Source: Arthrobacter bambusae (GTDB lineage: Bacteria > Actinomycetota > Actinomycetes > Actinomycetales > Micrococcaceae). Taken from it: a stretch of DNA of 64,000 nt. Location of the stretch: NCBI RefSeq assembly GCF_030812595.1, contig NZ_JAUSSZ010000018.1, forward strand, positions 1 to 64,000, given 5' to 3'. Shown one piece after another: positions 1-8,295 of the stretch. The position numbers and the translations under genes are program-made. The notes under the pieces are model-generated. The model made no database searches. It was given only the letters and a program-made list of their open reading frames with translations, and had not been told where the DNA came from. The first letter of the stretch is position 1. The number at the start of each line of letters is the position of its first letter.

Positions 1-139
1 ACCCGAACCAATTCACGCCGAACCTCAGGCCGACCAAAACGTCCCACAACACCACCAACCACTCAGGCGTTGCAACGACCCCCTGAACCCGCCGGGGGAT
101 TGGGCTCCGTAGGTGACCGGGCGTTGGGGGCGGTCCCGC
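1..139. other. Non-coding flank at window start
   Basis: No gene is supported here. The stretch is C-rich with short CCAAC-like runs and lies just downstream of the hrpA stop. A short palindrome (CCCGCTTAAGCGGG, about 135-148) overlaps the hrpA stop codon. Without a T-run it is not a convincing terminator. Confidence 0.4.
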
Positions 140-3100
140 TTAAGCGGGTGCCAGAGCCTGGTTGAGAACCGTCCGGATGCGCTTTTCCGAGACCGAGTAG
201 GCCGTGCCGAGCTCGACGGCGAAAAGGCTTACGCGTAGTTCCTCGATCATCCAGCGCACCCGTGTTAACTCGGCTCCTGCCCGTCTGCCGGGCAACAGCG
301 CGGACACGGCGTCGTCATAGTCGTCCTCCAACGCCTGCACCACCGACGTGTTCAGCCCGTCACGCTGGACATTGTTCGGGAGCTTTTCGAGGCGCTTCTC
401 GATTCCGGCCAAATACCGGGGAAGCTGGCTCAACTGGGCGTAGCCGGTCTGTGCCACGAAACCCGGGAACACGAGCTGCTCGAGCTGGCTCTTCATGTCG
501 TTGAGCGCACTGATCAGAGCGAGGCTGGTGCTGCCCTTGAGTTGCTTCTCGATCCGCCGGGTGCTCCCCAAGATGCGCTCGACGACGGCGGTCACCGTGA
601 AGACGGTGTCGATCAGTTCGGCACGGACCACCTCGTACAGGGCGTCGAATGACGCTTTGTCCCATGGAAGTTCGGCGGGGGTCAGCTTGTCGATCGCAGC
701 CAGGACGCAGTCCGCGATCAAGGCACTCACTGAGCCGTGGGGGTTCTGGCTGAACGTCAACTTCTCCGTGTTGTTCAAATGTTCCAGGACATAGCGGTCA
801 GGGGCCGGAACCCTCAGGGCGAGCAGCCGGATGACGCCGCCGCGCATCGCTGACTCCTGCTCCGCTCGGGTCTGGAAGACGCGCAGTGCAACGGATTTGC
901 CCTCATCGACGAGAGCGGGAAAGCCCGTGACATCGTGCCCTTTCACCGTGCGCGTCACTTGGCGTTCGATGGCTCCGAAAGTCCAAGCGGTGAGCCCGGT
1001 TTGCTCGGACAGGAAACCGGCTCCCGGCGGGGTAGCCCCGCCGCCGTTTCCTGCGGGGGAGCCGGTACCTTGGGCACCGGGGGAGCCCTTCGGGCCCTTG
1101 GCGCGTGCCGTCGTCGCGGGAGTTGCCCCGAGGGATTCGGCGATGGCCCGGCGCGTAGCCGGGGCCAGCTTCTCCTGGAGCGCGGCGAGGTCCTTGCCTT
1201 CGTCAAGCACCCTGCCGCGGCTGTCCACTACCTTGAAGCTGACGCGCAGATGCGCCGGAACAGCGTCCCAATTCCACGATCCCGGAGGAATGATGTGCCC
1301 GCGGATACGCCGCAGCACCAGTTCGAGCGAGGCCTCGAGATCGTCCGAGGCGGGATCGAAGTCAGCTTCCAGGGCTGCAGCGGCTTGCCGTGCCACATCC
1401 GGCGCGGGCACGAAGTTCTTCCGGAGCTGTTTGGGCAGCGACTTGATCAGCGCGGTGACGAGTTCCACCCGCTGGCCGGGTATCTGCCATCGGAAGGGGG
1501 CGTCCTCGAGCTGGTTGAGGAAGAGCACGGGAACCTCGGCTGTGACACCGTCCGAGGGATTCGGCGGAGAGCCGGGAGCCACGGGATGGAACTCGTAGCT
1601 CAGGGGCAGTTCAAAGCCCTTGTGCAGCCAGGTTTTCGGGTAGGCGGAATCATCCAGGGCTTCGGCGTCCTCGCTGATGAGCAGCGACTGATCGAAGTCC
1701 AACAAGGTGGGATCCTGCTGGCGGGCTTCCTTCCACCATTTGTCGAAGTGGCGTTCCGAGACCACGTCCTTGCCGATTCTGGCGTCGTAGAACTCGAAAA
1801 GCGTGTGGTCGTCCACCAGGATGTCCCGACGCCGCATCCGCGTCTCGAGTTCCTCGATCTCGTGGAGCAGGGCGCGGTTGCGGTGGAAGAACTTGTGGTG
1901 GGTCTTCCAGTCTCCCTCAACGAGGGCATGCCGGATGAAGAGTTCGCGGGAAAGTTCGGGATCGATCCTGCCGTAGTTGACGCGGCGGTTCGGGATGATG
2001 GGAACTCCGTAGAGCATGACCTTCTCGTGGGCCATGACCGAACCCGTCCGGGTGGACCAGTGCGGCTCACTGTAGGAGCGCTTCACCAGATCCGGCGCAA
2101 CCTGCTCGACCCACAAGGGATCGAACTTCGCCGCGACCCGGGCCCAGAGCCGGCTTGTTTCGACCAATTCCGCGGCCATCACAAAGGCGGGCGACTTCTT
2201 GAACAATGCGGAGCCCGGGAAGATGGCGAAACGGGTGCCGCGTGCTCCGGCGTATTCGCGCTTGCGCTCATCCAGTATCCCGATGTGGCTCAGCAGCCCC
2301 GAGAGCAAGCTGATGTGGATTCCCTCGTTGTTGCCTACGGCGTCGGCCTCGCGCTTGTTGTCGATAGTGATGCCCAGCGGCTTGGCGAGCTGGCGCAACT
2401 GCTGGAAGAGATCCTGCCACTCGCGGACGCGCAGGTAGTTGATGAATTCGTTCCTGCACAGCCGGCGGAATTGGGTGGAGGAGAGCTCCCGTTGCTTTTC
2501 CTGGATGTAGTTCCACAGGTTCAGGAATCCGGTGAAGTCCGAGTTTTCGTCCCGGAAGCGTGCGTGCTTCTCCGCTGCAAGCTGCTGCTTGTCTGTCGGA
2601 CGCTCGCGCGGATCCTGGATCGTCAAAGCCGCCGCCAGGATCATGACTTCTTTAACGCAGCCTCGCTTTCCGGCCTCCACGATCATTCTGCCGAGCCGGG
2701 GGTCGACCGGGAGCTGGGCCAACTTCTGCCCGACGGCGGTCAGGCCGCCGCGGGTATTAGCCCCGCCCGTCCGCGCGGGGCTAAGGGCCCCGAGTTCGCG
2801 CAACAGCGTGACGCCGTCGTTGATGGCGCGGGAGTCCGGCGGCTCAACAAAGGGGAAGTTCTCGACGTCTTTGGGACCGCGGGCAACGCCCATGGCCGTC
2901 ATCTGCAGGATGACGGCGGCAAGGTTGGTCCTCAGGATCTCCGGATCAGTGAACGGGGGGCGGGACTCGAAGTCCTCCTCGGAGTAGAGCCGGATGGCGA
3001 TACCTTCGGAGACACGCCCGCACCGGCCGGAGCGCTGGCTTGCCGATGCCTGCGAAACACGTTCGATCGGCAGCCGCTGCACCTTGGTGCGGTGCGAGTA

Positions 3101-4093
3101 GCGGGAGATGCGGGCCGTGCCGGTGTCGATGACATACTTGATGCCGGGCACCGTCAAGGAAGTTTCCGCGACGTTGGTTGCGAGGATGATCCGCCGCTTA
3201 CCGCCCGGGTTGAACACCCTGTGCTGCTCCTGCAGGCTCAAACGGGCAAATAGAGGCAGCACTTCGGTGCCCGCAAGCCTACGGTTGGCCTGGATCCGGC
3301 CGTTCAGGGCTTCCGCGGCGTCACGGATCTCGCGCTCGCCGGAAAAGAACACGAGGATGTCGCCTGGGGCCTCCAGCGCGAGCTCGTCGACGGCGTCGCA
3401 CACGGCGTCGAGGGGGTCGCGGTCTTCCTCAAGCTCGTCGTCGGACGCGTCCTCGTCTTCACCGGAGGCAGTCCCTCCGGCCGGTTGGGACAGGGGCCGG
3501 TAGCGGATTTCCACCGGGTAGGTCCGGCCCGAGACCTCGATAATCGGCGCAGGTTCTTCTTCGCTGCCGAAATGCTTCGCGAAACGCTCGGGGTCGATGG
3601 TGGCCGAGGTGATGATGACTTTCAAGTCCGGCCTTTGCGGAAGGATCCGCTTGAGGTAGCCCAGGATGAAGTCGATGTTGAGGCTGCGCTCGTGTGCCTC
3701 GTCGATGATGATGGCGCTGTATTTGCGCAGCAGCTTGTCCCGCTGGATCTCGGCCAGCAGGATGCCATCGGTCATCAGCTTGATCTTGGTGGCTTTGCTG
3801 ACTTCGCCGGTGAAACGGACCTGGAAGCCCACTTCCTGCCCGATCTCCACGCCCATCTCGAAAGCGATGCGTTCGGCGACGGTCCGCGCGGCAAGGCGGC
3901 GCGGCTGGGTGTGGCCGATCAGGCCCTTGTCCCCGAGGCCGAGTTCCAGGCACATCTTGGGGATCTGGGTGGTCTTGCCGGAACCGGTTTCGCCGGCGAT
4001 GATGGTCACCTGGTTTGCGGCAATCGCCGCCATCAAGTCCTCGCGGCGCTCGGAGACGGGCAGCTCTACGGGGTAGGAAATATGAAGTGTCAT
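140..4093 (-). CDS. hrpA: ATP-dependent RNA helicase HrpA (DEAH box)
   Basis: A DEAH-box RNA helicase of about 1317 residues, close to the ~1300 of E. coli HrpA. It shows Walker A GETGSGKT at 34-41, DEAH at 131-134, SAT at 163-165 and QRSGRCGR (motif VI) at 353-360. The helicase core is followed by HA2/OB-type regions and the long C-terminal region typical of HrpA (DUF3418). The reading frame is open upstream to 4216, but the ATG at 4093 gives MTLHISYP, directly before the helicase core, and avoids overlap with the WYL gene. A TAGACT box lies 10 nt before this ATG. An acidic insert (near residues 210-228) and a Gly/Pro/Ala-rich linker in the C-terminal third look like lineage-specific low-complexity insertions. 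HrpA proteins act in mRNA processing and ribosome rescue; the exact role here is inferred from family. Confidence 0.95.
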   Translation of the reverse strand: MTLHISYPVELPVSERREDLMAAIAANQVTIIAGETGSGKTTQIPKMCLELGLGDKGLIGHTQPRRLAARTVAERIAFEMGVEIGQEVGFQVRFTGEVSKATKIKLMTDGILLAEIQRDKLLRKYSAIIIDEAHERSLNIDFILGYLKRILPQRPDLKVIITSATIDPERFAKHFGSEEEPAPIIEVSGRTYPVEIRYRPLSQPAGGTASGEDEDASDDELEEDRDPLDAVCDAVDELALEAPGDILVFFSGEREIRDAAEALNGRIQANRRLAGTEVLPLFARLSLQEQHRVFNPGGKRRIILATNVAETSLTVPGIKYVIDTGTARISRYSHRTKVQRLPIERVSQASASQRSGRCGRVSEGIAIRLYSEEDFESRPPFTDPEILRTNLAAVILQMTAMGVARGPKDVENFPFVEPPDSRAINDGVTLLRELGALSPARTGGANTRGGLTAVGQKLAQLPVDPRLGRMIVEAGKRGCVKEVMILAAALTIQDPRERPTDKQQLAAEKHARFRDENSDFTGFLNLWNYIQEKQRELSSTQFRRLCRNEFINYLRVREWQDLFQQLRQLAKPLGITIDNKREADAVGNNEGIHISLLSGLLSHIGILDERKREYAGARGTRFAIFPGSALFKKSPAFVMAAELVETSRLWARVAAKFDPLWVEQVAPDLVKRSYSEPHWSTRTGSVMAHEKVMLYGVPIIPNRRVNYGRIDPELSRELFIRHALVEGDWKTHHKFFHRNRALLHEIEELETRMRRRDILVDDHTLFEFYDARIGKDVVSERHFDKWWKEARQQDPTLLDFDQSLLISEDAEALDDSAYPKTWLHKGFELPLSYEFHPVAPGSPPNPSDGVTAEVPVLFLNQLEDAPFRWQIPGQRVELVTALIKSLPKQLRKNFVPAPDVARQAAAALEADFDPASDDLEASLELVLRRIRGHIIPPGSWNWDAVPAHLRVSFKVVDSRGRVLDEGKDLAALQEKLAPATRRAIAESLGATPATTARAKGPKGSPGAQGTGSPAGNGGGATPPGAGFLSEQTGLTAWTFGAIERQVTRTVKGHDVTGFPALVDEGKSVALRVFQTRAEQESAMRGGVIRLLALRVPAPDRYVLEHLNNTEKLTFSQNPHGSVSALIADCVLAAIDKLTPAELPWDKASFDALYEVVRAELIDTVFTVTAVVERILGSTRRIEKQLKGSTSLALISALNDMKSQLEQLVFPGFVAQTGYAQLSQLPRYLAGIEKRLEKLPNNVQRDGLNTSVVQALEDDYDDAVSALLPGRRAGAELTRVRWMIEELRVSLFAVELGTAYSVSEKRIRTVLNQALAPA

Positions 4094-4106
4094 GGCTGCT
4101 GCCAGT

Positions 4107-5093
4107 CTACTGTGGCGGCGCGTCGCCTTGCAGTGCGTGGTTCCTTGCGGCTTTTTCCAATCGCCCGGCCATGGTGCGGGCGTACTCCTTGAATTCCTCC
4201 GGAGCGATGATCTCAAAGTCCATGTCCAGCGCAGCGAGGTGTGCTGCCGGCTGCGCCAGGCTGTCCCAGCCGGCGTGGAGCAGGGTGGCGTTCCCGCCGT
4301 CGTCGCTTAAGCTCGCGAGCTGCGGGCCGACGACGGCGGCCACCTCGCCAATGGGGGCATGAAGGCGCACGACGACGTCGTAGCGGTAGGGCGAGCGGGT
4401 CACGGAGCGCTGGACGTAGTCCGCGAGGTCCTGGGCCGGCAACGCTCGCGGTACGTACTTTTTCCGTTCAGCCGGAAGTGAGGCGATGCGGTCGGCGCGG
4501 AACGTGCGCCAGTCATCCCGGTCCACATCCCAAGCGACGAGATACCAGCGCCGCCCGGTGTCCACGAGCCCGTACGGCTCCACCAAGCGCCTGCCGGCGT
4601 CGCCGTCGGCCTTGATGTAGTCGAAACTGAGTTGTCGCCTGTCCGCAATCGCAGCGGAGACCACCGTGAGCTGCTGGGGGTCCACCGACGCCGCGTTGCT
4701 GGGGAGCGTAGTGACCGCGGCCTTGAGCATCGCAAACTTCGGGCGGAGACGTGCCGGCAGCACCTGCTCAAGTTTGGCAAGGGCGCGTACCGATGCCTCG
4801 CCGATACCGGCCACGGGTCCCGCCGCCACCGAGTTCAGCCCCAATGCGACCGCGAGTGCTTCATTATCGTCGAGCAGCAACGGCGGGAGCTGCGCCCCGG
4901 CGCCCAGTTGGTAGCCGCCGGCTATGCCCGGGGAGGCATGGATGGGGTAGCCAAGGTTCCGGAGCTTGTCGATATCGCGGCGGACGGTGCGCTCCGTGAC
5001 ACCCATCCGTTGGGCCAATGCCGGGCCGGTCCATTCGCGCCGGACCTGGAGCAAGGACAGCAATTGCAGCAGCCTGGCGGACGTCTGGATCAT
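4107..5093 (-). CDS. WYL-domain transcriptional regulator (YafY/DeoR-like HTH)
   Basis: 328 residues. The N-terminal ~60 residues form a DeoR/HTH_11 winged helix (RMGVTERTVRRDIDKLRNLGYPI). A WYL domain follows around 140-210 (RRQLSFDYI...GRRWYLVAWD), then a C-terminal WCX-like extension. Such proteins are DNA-binding regulators whose WYL domain senses a ligand, often nucleic acid or nucleotide; the ligand is unknown here. The gene is 13 nt upstream of hrpA on the same strand and may share its transcript. The ATG at 5093 follows a TAGATT box by 6 nt, which suggests a leaderless mRNA and supports this start. Confidence 0.9.
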   Translation of the reverse strand: MIQTSARLLQLLSLLQVRREWTGPALAQRMGVTERTVRRDIDKLRNLGYPIHASPGIAGGYQLGAGAQLPPLLLDDNEALAVALGLNSVAAGPVAGIGEASVRALAKLEQVLPARLRPKFAMLKAAVTTLPSNAASVDPQQLTVVSAAIADRRQLSFDYIKADGDAGRRLVEPYGLVDTGRRWYLVAWDVDRDDWRTFRADRIASLPAERKKYVPRALPAQDLADYVQRSVTRSPYRYDVVVRLHAPIGEVAAVVGPQLASLSDDGGNATLLHAGWDSLAQPAAHLAALDMDFEIIAPEEFKEYARTMAGRLEKAARNHALQGDAPPQ

Positions 5094-5099
5094 GGAATG

Positions 5100-5105
5100 A
5101 ATCTA
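5100..5105 (-). promoter_or_regulatory. Leaderless -10 box of the WYL regulator gene
   Basis: TAGATT on the minus strand, 6 nt before the ATG at 5093. The expected transcription start falls on or beside the start codon. No clear -35 is seen. Confidence 0.5.
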
Positions 5106-5195
5106 GCCCAGGATGCGGACAAAAGCCGTCCTCGTTCGGGGACGGGGTGTTGAGGAACAGTTGAGGGACAGGGTGCCGTTCAGGCCGGGCCGTGG

Positions 5196-5363
5196 CTAGA
5201 ACGCGCGCAGCGTCCAGCATGAGTTGTCCGGCAGCTCCCGCGCGGTCCAAGGCTCGGCATGGTCGGGCAGATGGTGGCCGCGGCCGTCCCGAAGGACGGC
5301 TGAGACGGTACCCGCGAGGGTGACGAGGATGAGGATGAACACCAAGACTCCGACGATTTCCAT
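5196..5363 (-). CDS. Small single-pass membrane protein, unknown function
   Basis: A 55-residue ORF starting MEIVGVLVFILILVTLAG, so a hydrophobic helix spans about residues 3-23. A short Arg/His-rich and then Pro/Trp-containing tail ends in TLRAF. The ATG at 5363 is inside a longer open frame but marks the start of protein-like sequence. It is divergent from the FtrA-like regulator (81 nt between starts), which may control it. I recall similar short proteins in Arthrobacter genomes, but no function can be given. Confidence 0.6.
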   Translation of the reverse strand: MEIVGVLVFILILVTLAGTVSAVLRDGRGHHLPDHAEPWTARELPDNSCWTLRAF

Positions 5364-5399
5364 GACTCCATCGTGTTCCTGGCGCGCCCCAAGAAACAG

Positions 5400-5434
5400 T
5401 GGCAGAAATGACCCATTTGAGCAATTTTCTGCCA
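5400..5434. promoter_or_regulatory. Inverted repeat, candidate operator of the FtrA-like regulator
   Basis: Perfect 9-bp arms TGGCAGAAA (5400-5408) and TTTCTGCCA (5426-5434), 17-bp spacer, ending 10 nt before the regulator's ATG in the divergent intergenic region. The position suits autoregulation and control of the divergent small membrane protein. Confidence 0.4.
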
Positions 5435-5444
5435 AACTGGATCT

Positions 5445-6413
5445 ATGTTGAAAACGGTGGCAATCATTGTTGTTCCCAACTTCTCGGTCTTCGAATTCGG
5501 CACCGCGTACGAGGTCTTCGGCATTGACCGTTCGGACCGGGGGAGCGGTGTTCCCGGCTTTGACTTCAGGGTCTGCACTCCGGTTCCGGGCGACGTGAAG
5601 ATGAAGTCCGGCCTGTCGATGCATGTTGGCATGGGGTTGGAAGCCGCGGCCGATGCCGACCTTGTCATCATGGCTCCGTACGGACGGGACGAAGACGTGC
5701 CGGAGTCTGTGTTGGATGCGCTGCGTGCGGCACACAACCGGGGTGCTTGGGTCATGTCGATCTGCTCGGGCGCGTTCGCGCTGGCGCGTGCAGGACTTCT
5801 GGATGGGCGCCGTTGCACCACGCACTGGCACTATTCACAGGACCTGGCCAGCAAGTATCCGAAGATTCACGTCGACGAAAACGTGCTCTACGTCCAGGAT
5901 GGAACGATCATCTCCAGTGCCGGCACGGCCGCCGGTATCGATGCCTGCCTGCATCTGGTCCGCGTCGAGCTTGGCGCCAACGTAGCTGCTGCCATTGCCC
6001 GGGACATGGTGGTTCTGCCGCATCGCGACGGCGGGCAGGCCCAGTTCATCGACCGGCCCATGCCTACTTGCGGCTCGGCGCCCATGGAGGCGTTGCTGCG
6101 CTGGATGGTGGAGAACCTGGAGCACGACCACAGCGTCAACGAACTGGCCGCCCGGCTGCACATGTCCGCCCGTACCTTCGCACGCCGTTTCCGGGCCGAA
6201 ACGGGTGCCACGCCGGCGGCGTGGCTCAATTCGCAGCGGGTGCTCCGGGCGCAGGAGCTCCTGGAAACCACTGAGTTGAACATCGACGAGGTCGCCCGCG
6301 AAGCGGGGTTCGGGCATTCCGTGTTGCTGCGGCACCACTTTGCCAAGGTCCTGGACACGAGCCCGCAGTCGTACCGGAGGGCTTTCCGCGGCCAGTTGGC
6401 AGAGGTTGGCTAG
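5445..6413 (+). CDS. GlxA/FtrA family transcriptional regulator (DJ-1/PfpI + AraC HTH)
   Basis: 322 residues. The N-terminal DJ-1/PfpI-like domain (about 1-170) keeps the elbow ICSGAFALA with Cys107. The C-terminal AraC/XylS HTH pair (about 215-315) shows HMSARTFARRFRAETG and the closing FGHSVLLRHHFAKVLDTSPQSYRRAF. GlxA-family members are DNA-binding activators or repressors; the amidotransferase-like domain is regulatory, not catalytic. The start ATG 5445 begins MLKTVAIIVVPNFSVFEFG, the normal beginning of this family. It ends in a 4-nt convergent overlap with the emfourin gene. The target is not known; the divergent small membrane protein and the nearby protease are candidates by position only. 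Confidence 0.9.
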   Translation: MLKTVAIIVVPNFSVFEFGTAYEVFGIDRSDRGSGVPGFDFRVCTPVPGDVKMKSGLSMHVGMGLEAAADADLVIMAPYGRDEDVPESVLDALRAAHNRGAWVMSICSGAFALARAGLLDGRRCTTHWHYSQDLASKYPKIHVDENVLYVQDGTIISSAGTAAGIDACLHLVRVELGANVAAAIARDMVVLPHRDGGQAQFIDRPMPTCGSAPMEALLRWMVENLEHDHSVNELAARLHMSARTFARRFRAETGATPAAWLNSQRVLRAQELLETTELNIDEVAREAGFGHSVLLRHHFAKVLDTSPQSYRRAFRGQLAEVG

Positions 6414-6730
6414 CGGCGGAGGGTCTCCCGGCCCTCTACCTTGGCGTTCTCGACGAGAGTGTGCCACGGCCCGGTGACATCGGTCTCGGGAAGCGTGGCC
6501 CGGTGTTGTCCGGCGCGGATCGAATACATGAACCGGTCGGCTTGCCCTGCCGCCTTCCCGGCTGCTTGCGCGGTCGCTCCTTTGGCTTGGCCGCGGGATG
6601 GCACCTGGTCCCAAGGGCAGGCCTCGACAATCGGCATCCAGCGCCGCCTAGCTTCGGAAGTGGCGGCATCCACAGTCCAGACACGAGTGATAGCGGCGAC
6701 GCCACCGCTGCGCTGGACAGTGATTTTCAT
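6410..6730 (-). CDS. Emfourin-type protein inhibitor of M4 metalloprotease
   Basis: 106 residues starting MKITVQRSGGVAAITRVWTV, which matches the short N-terminal signature of emfourin, the proteinaceous inhibitor encoded next to protealysin-like proteases. It has no signal peptide. It lies 33 nt downstream of the M4 protease gene on the same strand, so protease and inhibitor are probably co-transcribed. In characterised pairs emfourin binds the mature protease tightly and is intracellular; the same role is inferred here. The stop overlaps the regulator's stop by 4 nt on the opposite strand. Confidence 0.75.
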   Translation of the reverse strand: MKITVQRSGGVAAITRVWTVDAATSEARRRWMPIVEACPWDQVPSRGQAKGATAQAAGKAAGQADRFMYSIRAGQHRATLPETDVTGPWHTLVENAKVEGRETLRR

Positions 6731-6763
6731 GTTCTGCGGCTTCCACTGCTCCGGAGGGTGCTG

Positions 6764-7807
6764 CTAGAGCTTTACCTTCACAGTTTCCCATGCCCTGCGG
6801 ACTGCGTCATGCTCGTTTGAACCGGCGCCGAAGAGTTCCTCCGCCGAAGCGACTGTGGCCTTCGCAAAGCGTCCGAAGGTGCATGTGGCAGGGAGGGCGC
6901 CGCCGCTCAGCGTGTTGTACCAGATCTGTCCCGGCGCCTCCCAGGCGTTGCCGCCCAGCTCCAGGGCAACCAGGGAGAACGCCCGGTTGGGGATGCCGGA
7001 GTTGATGTGGACACCGCCGTTGTCCGCGGTGGTGCGGACGTACTTGTCCATGGAGTCCGGTTGCGGATCCTTGCCGAGCACGTCGTCGTCATACGCGGTC
7101 CCGGGCGCTTTCATGGAGCGGAGCGCGGTGCCCTGGACGGCGTCCGTAAACAAGCCCTCGCCGATCAGCCAACTGGCCTCGGCTGCAGATTGCTTTTCGG
7201 CATACTGCTCCACAAGCGCACCGAAAACGTCCGACATGGATTCGTTGAGGGCTCCGGCCTGATTCCGGTAGGCGAGGGCGGCCGTGTACTGGGTGACGCC
7301 GTGGGCAAGTTCGTGCCCAATCACGCTGAGTGACTTGGTGAACCTCTGGAAGATCTCGCCGTCGCCGTCGCCGAAGACCATTTGGCTGCCGTTCCAGAAG
7401 GCGTTGTCGTACAGTTCGCCGTAGTGGACAGTGGCATCAAGTTTCAGCCCGGCGCCGTCGATCGAATTCCGGCTGAACGCCCCGGCATATAGGGCGTGGG
7501 TTTCACCCAGACCCTCGTAGGCTTCATCGGCGGCGGGGTCGCCCGTCGCGGGGCCTTTCTCCTTGCGGACGAGCTTGCCGGGCAAGGCTTCGGCAGAGCC
7601 CGCGTCGTAGATGGTCCGCTTGGGCGGCCCGGGTTTCGCCTGGCGCGCCGTCGGCACAGGGACCGGCACCGGAAGCGCCCTGACCGCCTGGAGGTTCCTG
7701 ATGTGTAGCAAGGACTCCTTGGCTGCGCGCGCAATCACCCGCAAGCGGGGCTCGCGCTGGGCCGCCAGCCTTCGCAGCATGTAGGGAGGAACGATGGAAC
7801 AGATCAC
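6764..7807 (-). CDS. M4 family (protealysin-like) metalloprotease
   Basis: 347 residues. Zinc motif HELAHGVTQY has His165 and His169 as ligands with catalytic Glu166. NESMSD supplies the third ligand Glu189 with Asp193 behind it, and GGVHIN contains the transition-state His267. The N-terminus has no classical signal peptide; it starts MICSIVPPYML, the PPxx element of the short protealysin-type propeptide. This sets it apart from thermolysin, which has a long PepSY/FTP propeptide. A GTG start at 7807 is preceded by AAAGGG about 7 nt upstream. Protealysin-like enzymes act inside the cell or leave by a non-Sec route. The emfourin gene follows immediately. Confidence 0.92.
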   Translation of the reverse strand: MICSIVPPYMLRRLAAQREPRLRVIARAAKESLLHIRNLQAVRALPVPVPVPTARQAKPGPPKRTIYDAGSAEALPGKLVRKEKGPATGDPAADEAYEGLGETHALYAGAFSRNSIDGAGLKLDATVHYGELYDNAFWNGSQMVFGDGDGEIFQRFTKSLSVIGHELAHGVTQYTAALAYRNQAGALNESMSDVFGALVEQYAEKQSAAEASWLIGEGLFTDAVQGTALRSMKAPGTAYDDDVLGKDPQPDSMDKYVRTTADNGGVHINSGIPNRAFSLVALELGGNAWEAPGQIWYNTLSGGALPATCTFGRFAKATVASAEELFGAGSNEHDAVRRAWETVKVKL

Positions 7808-8065
7808 GGCGAACCCTTTCGTACCGGGTGGACGGGTACGAACAGCTTAGGAGCGGCCACCGACTTTTTAGCCGGACCGGTTCGGCATGTCCGGGACACC
7901 TCGGATCGGCCCGACAATTCGTGGACACCGTCGGATTCTGCTGGATCATTCTTCTCGTCGAAGTTCCCGGTCCCCGGGATTCCGCGGTTCCGGATTCTGT
8001 CCATTCGAATGATTGAGCAGAATCCGCTGTTCGAACGACGTCGATCCCGGGACGCCAGGCAAAGG

Positions 8066-8100
8066 AAAACCCCGCCGGTTCAGTGAACCGGCGGGGTTTT
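8066..8100 (-). terminator. Strong terminator downstream of tRNA-Arg
   Basis: A near-perfect 17-bp inverted repeat (8066-8082 / 8084-8100) with A-run and T-run at its ends (AAAACCCCGCCGG ... CCGGCGGGGTTTT). It begins 5 nt after the tRNA 3' end and could work in both directions. Confidence 0.85.
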
Positions 8101-8105
8101 GGTTG

Positions 8106-8178
8106 TGCCCTCGATAGGATTCGAACCTACGGCCTTCTGCTCCGGAGGCAGACGCTCTATCCCCTGAGCTACGAGGGC
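8106..8178 (-). tRNA. tRNA-Arg(CCG)
   Basis: 73 nt, read on the minus strand from GCCCTCGTAGCTCAG. Acceptor arms GCCCTCG (8172-8178) and CGAGGGC (8107-8113) pair fully; discriminator A at 8106. The D-arm GTAGCTCAGGGG is standard. The anticodon loop CTCCGGA lies between TCTGC and GCAGA and gives anticodon CCG, reading CGG. The T-arm has GGTTCGAATCC. CCA is not encoded. A strong terminator follows. No integrase or att duplication is visible nearby. Confidence 0.97.
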
Positions 8179-8295
8179 ATCCGGGGTTCCCGTCCGTTGC
8201 CGGAGGGACGTCCATGAGCTTAGCAGGTCCCGGCGCTGCAATGGAAAACGGGGCGCCCGCCAGGTGCGCCGCTAGGGAGAGTGACCTGCCTTCCG

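Noticed and set aside
935..3253. Long plus-strand open frame opposite hrpA
   Set aside because: Overlaps a clear helicase gene; composition reflects high-GC third-position bias and no domain is recognisable.
8106..8178. tRNA-Arg as an integration site for a mobile element
   Set aside because: No integrase, no duplicated tRNA 3' end and no foreign-looking genes nearby.
8243..8270. Terminator of the RnfD-like reductase gene
   Set aside because: The stem has only five firm pairs before a mismatch; plausible but too weak for a separate entry.
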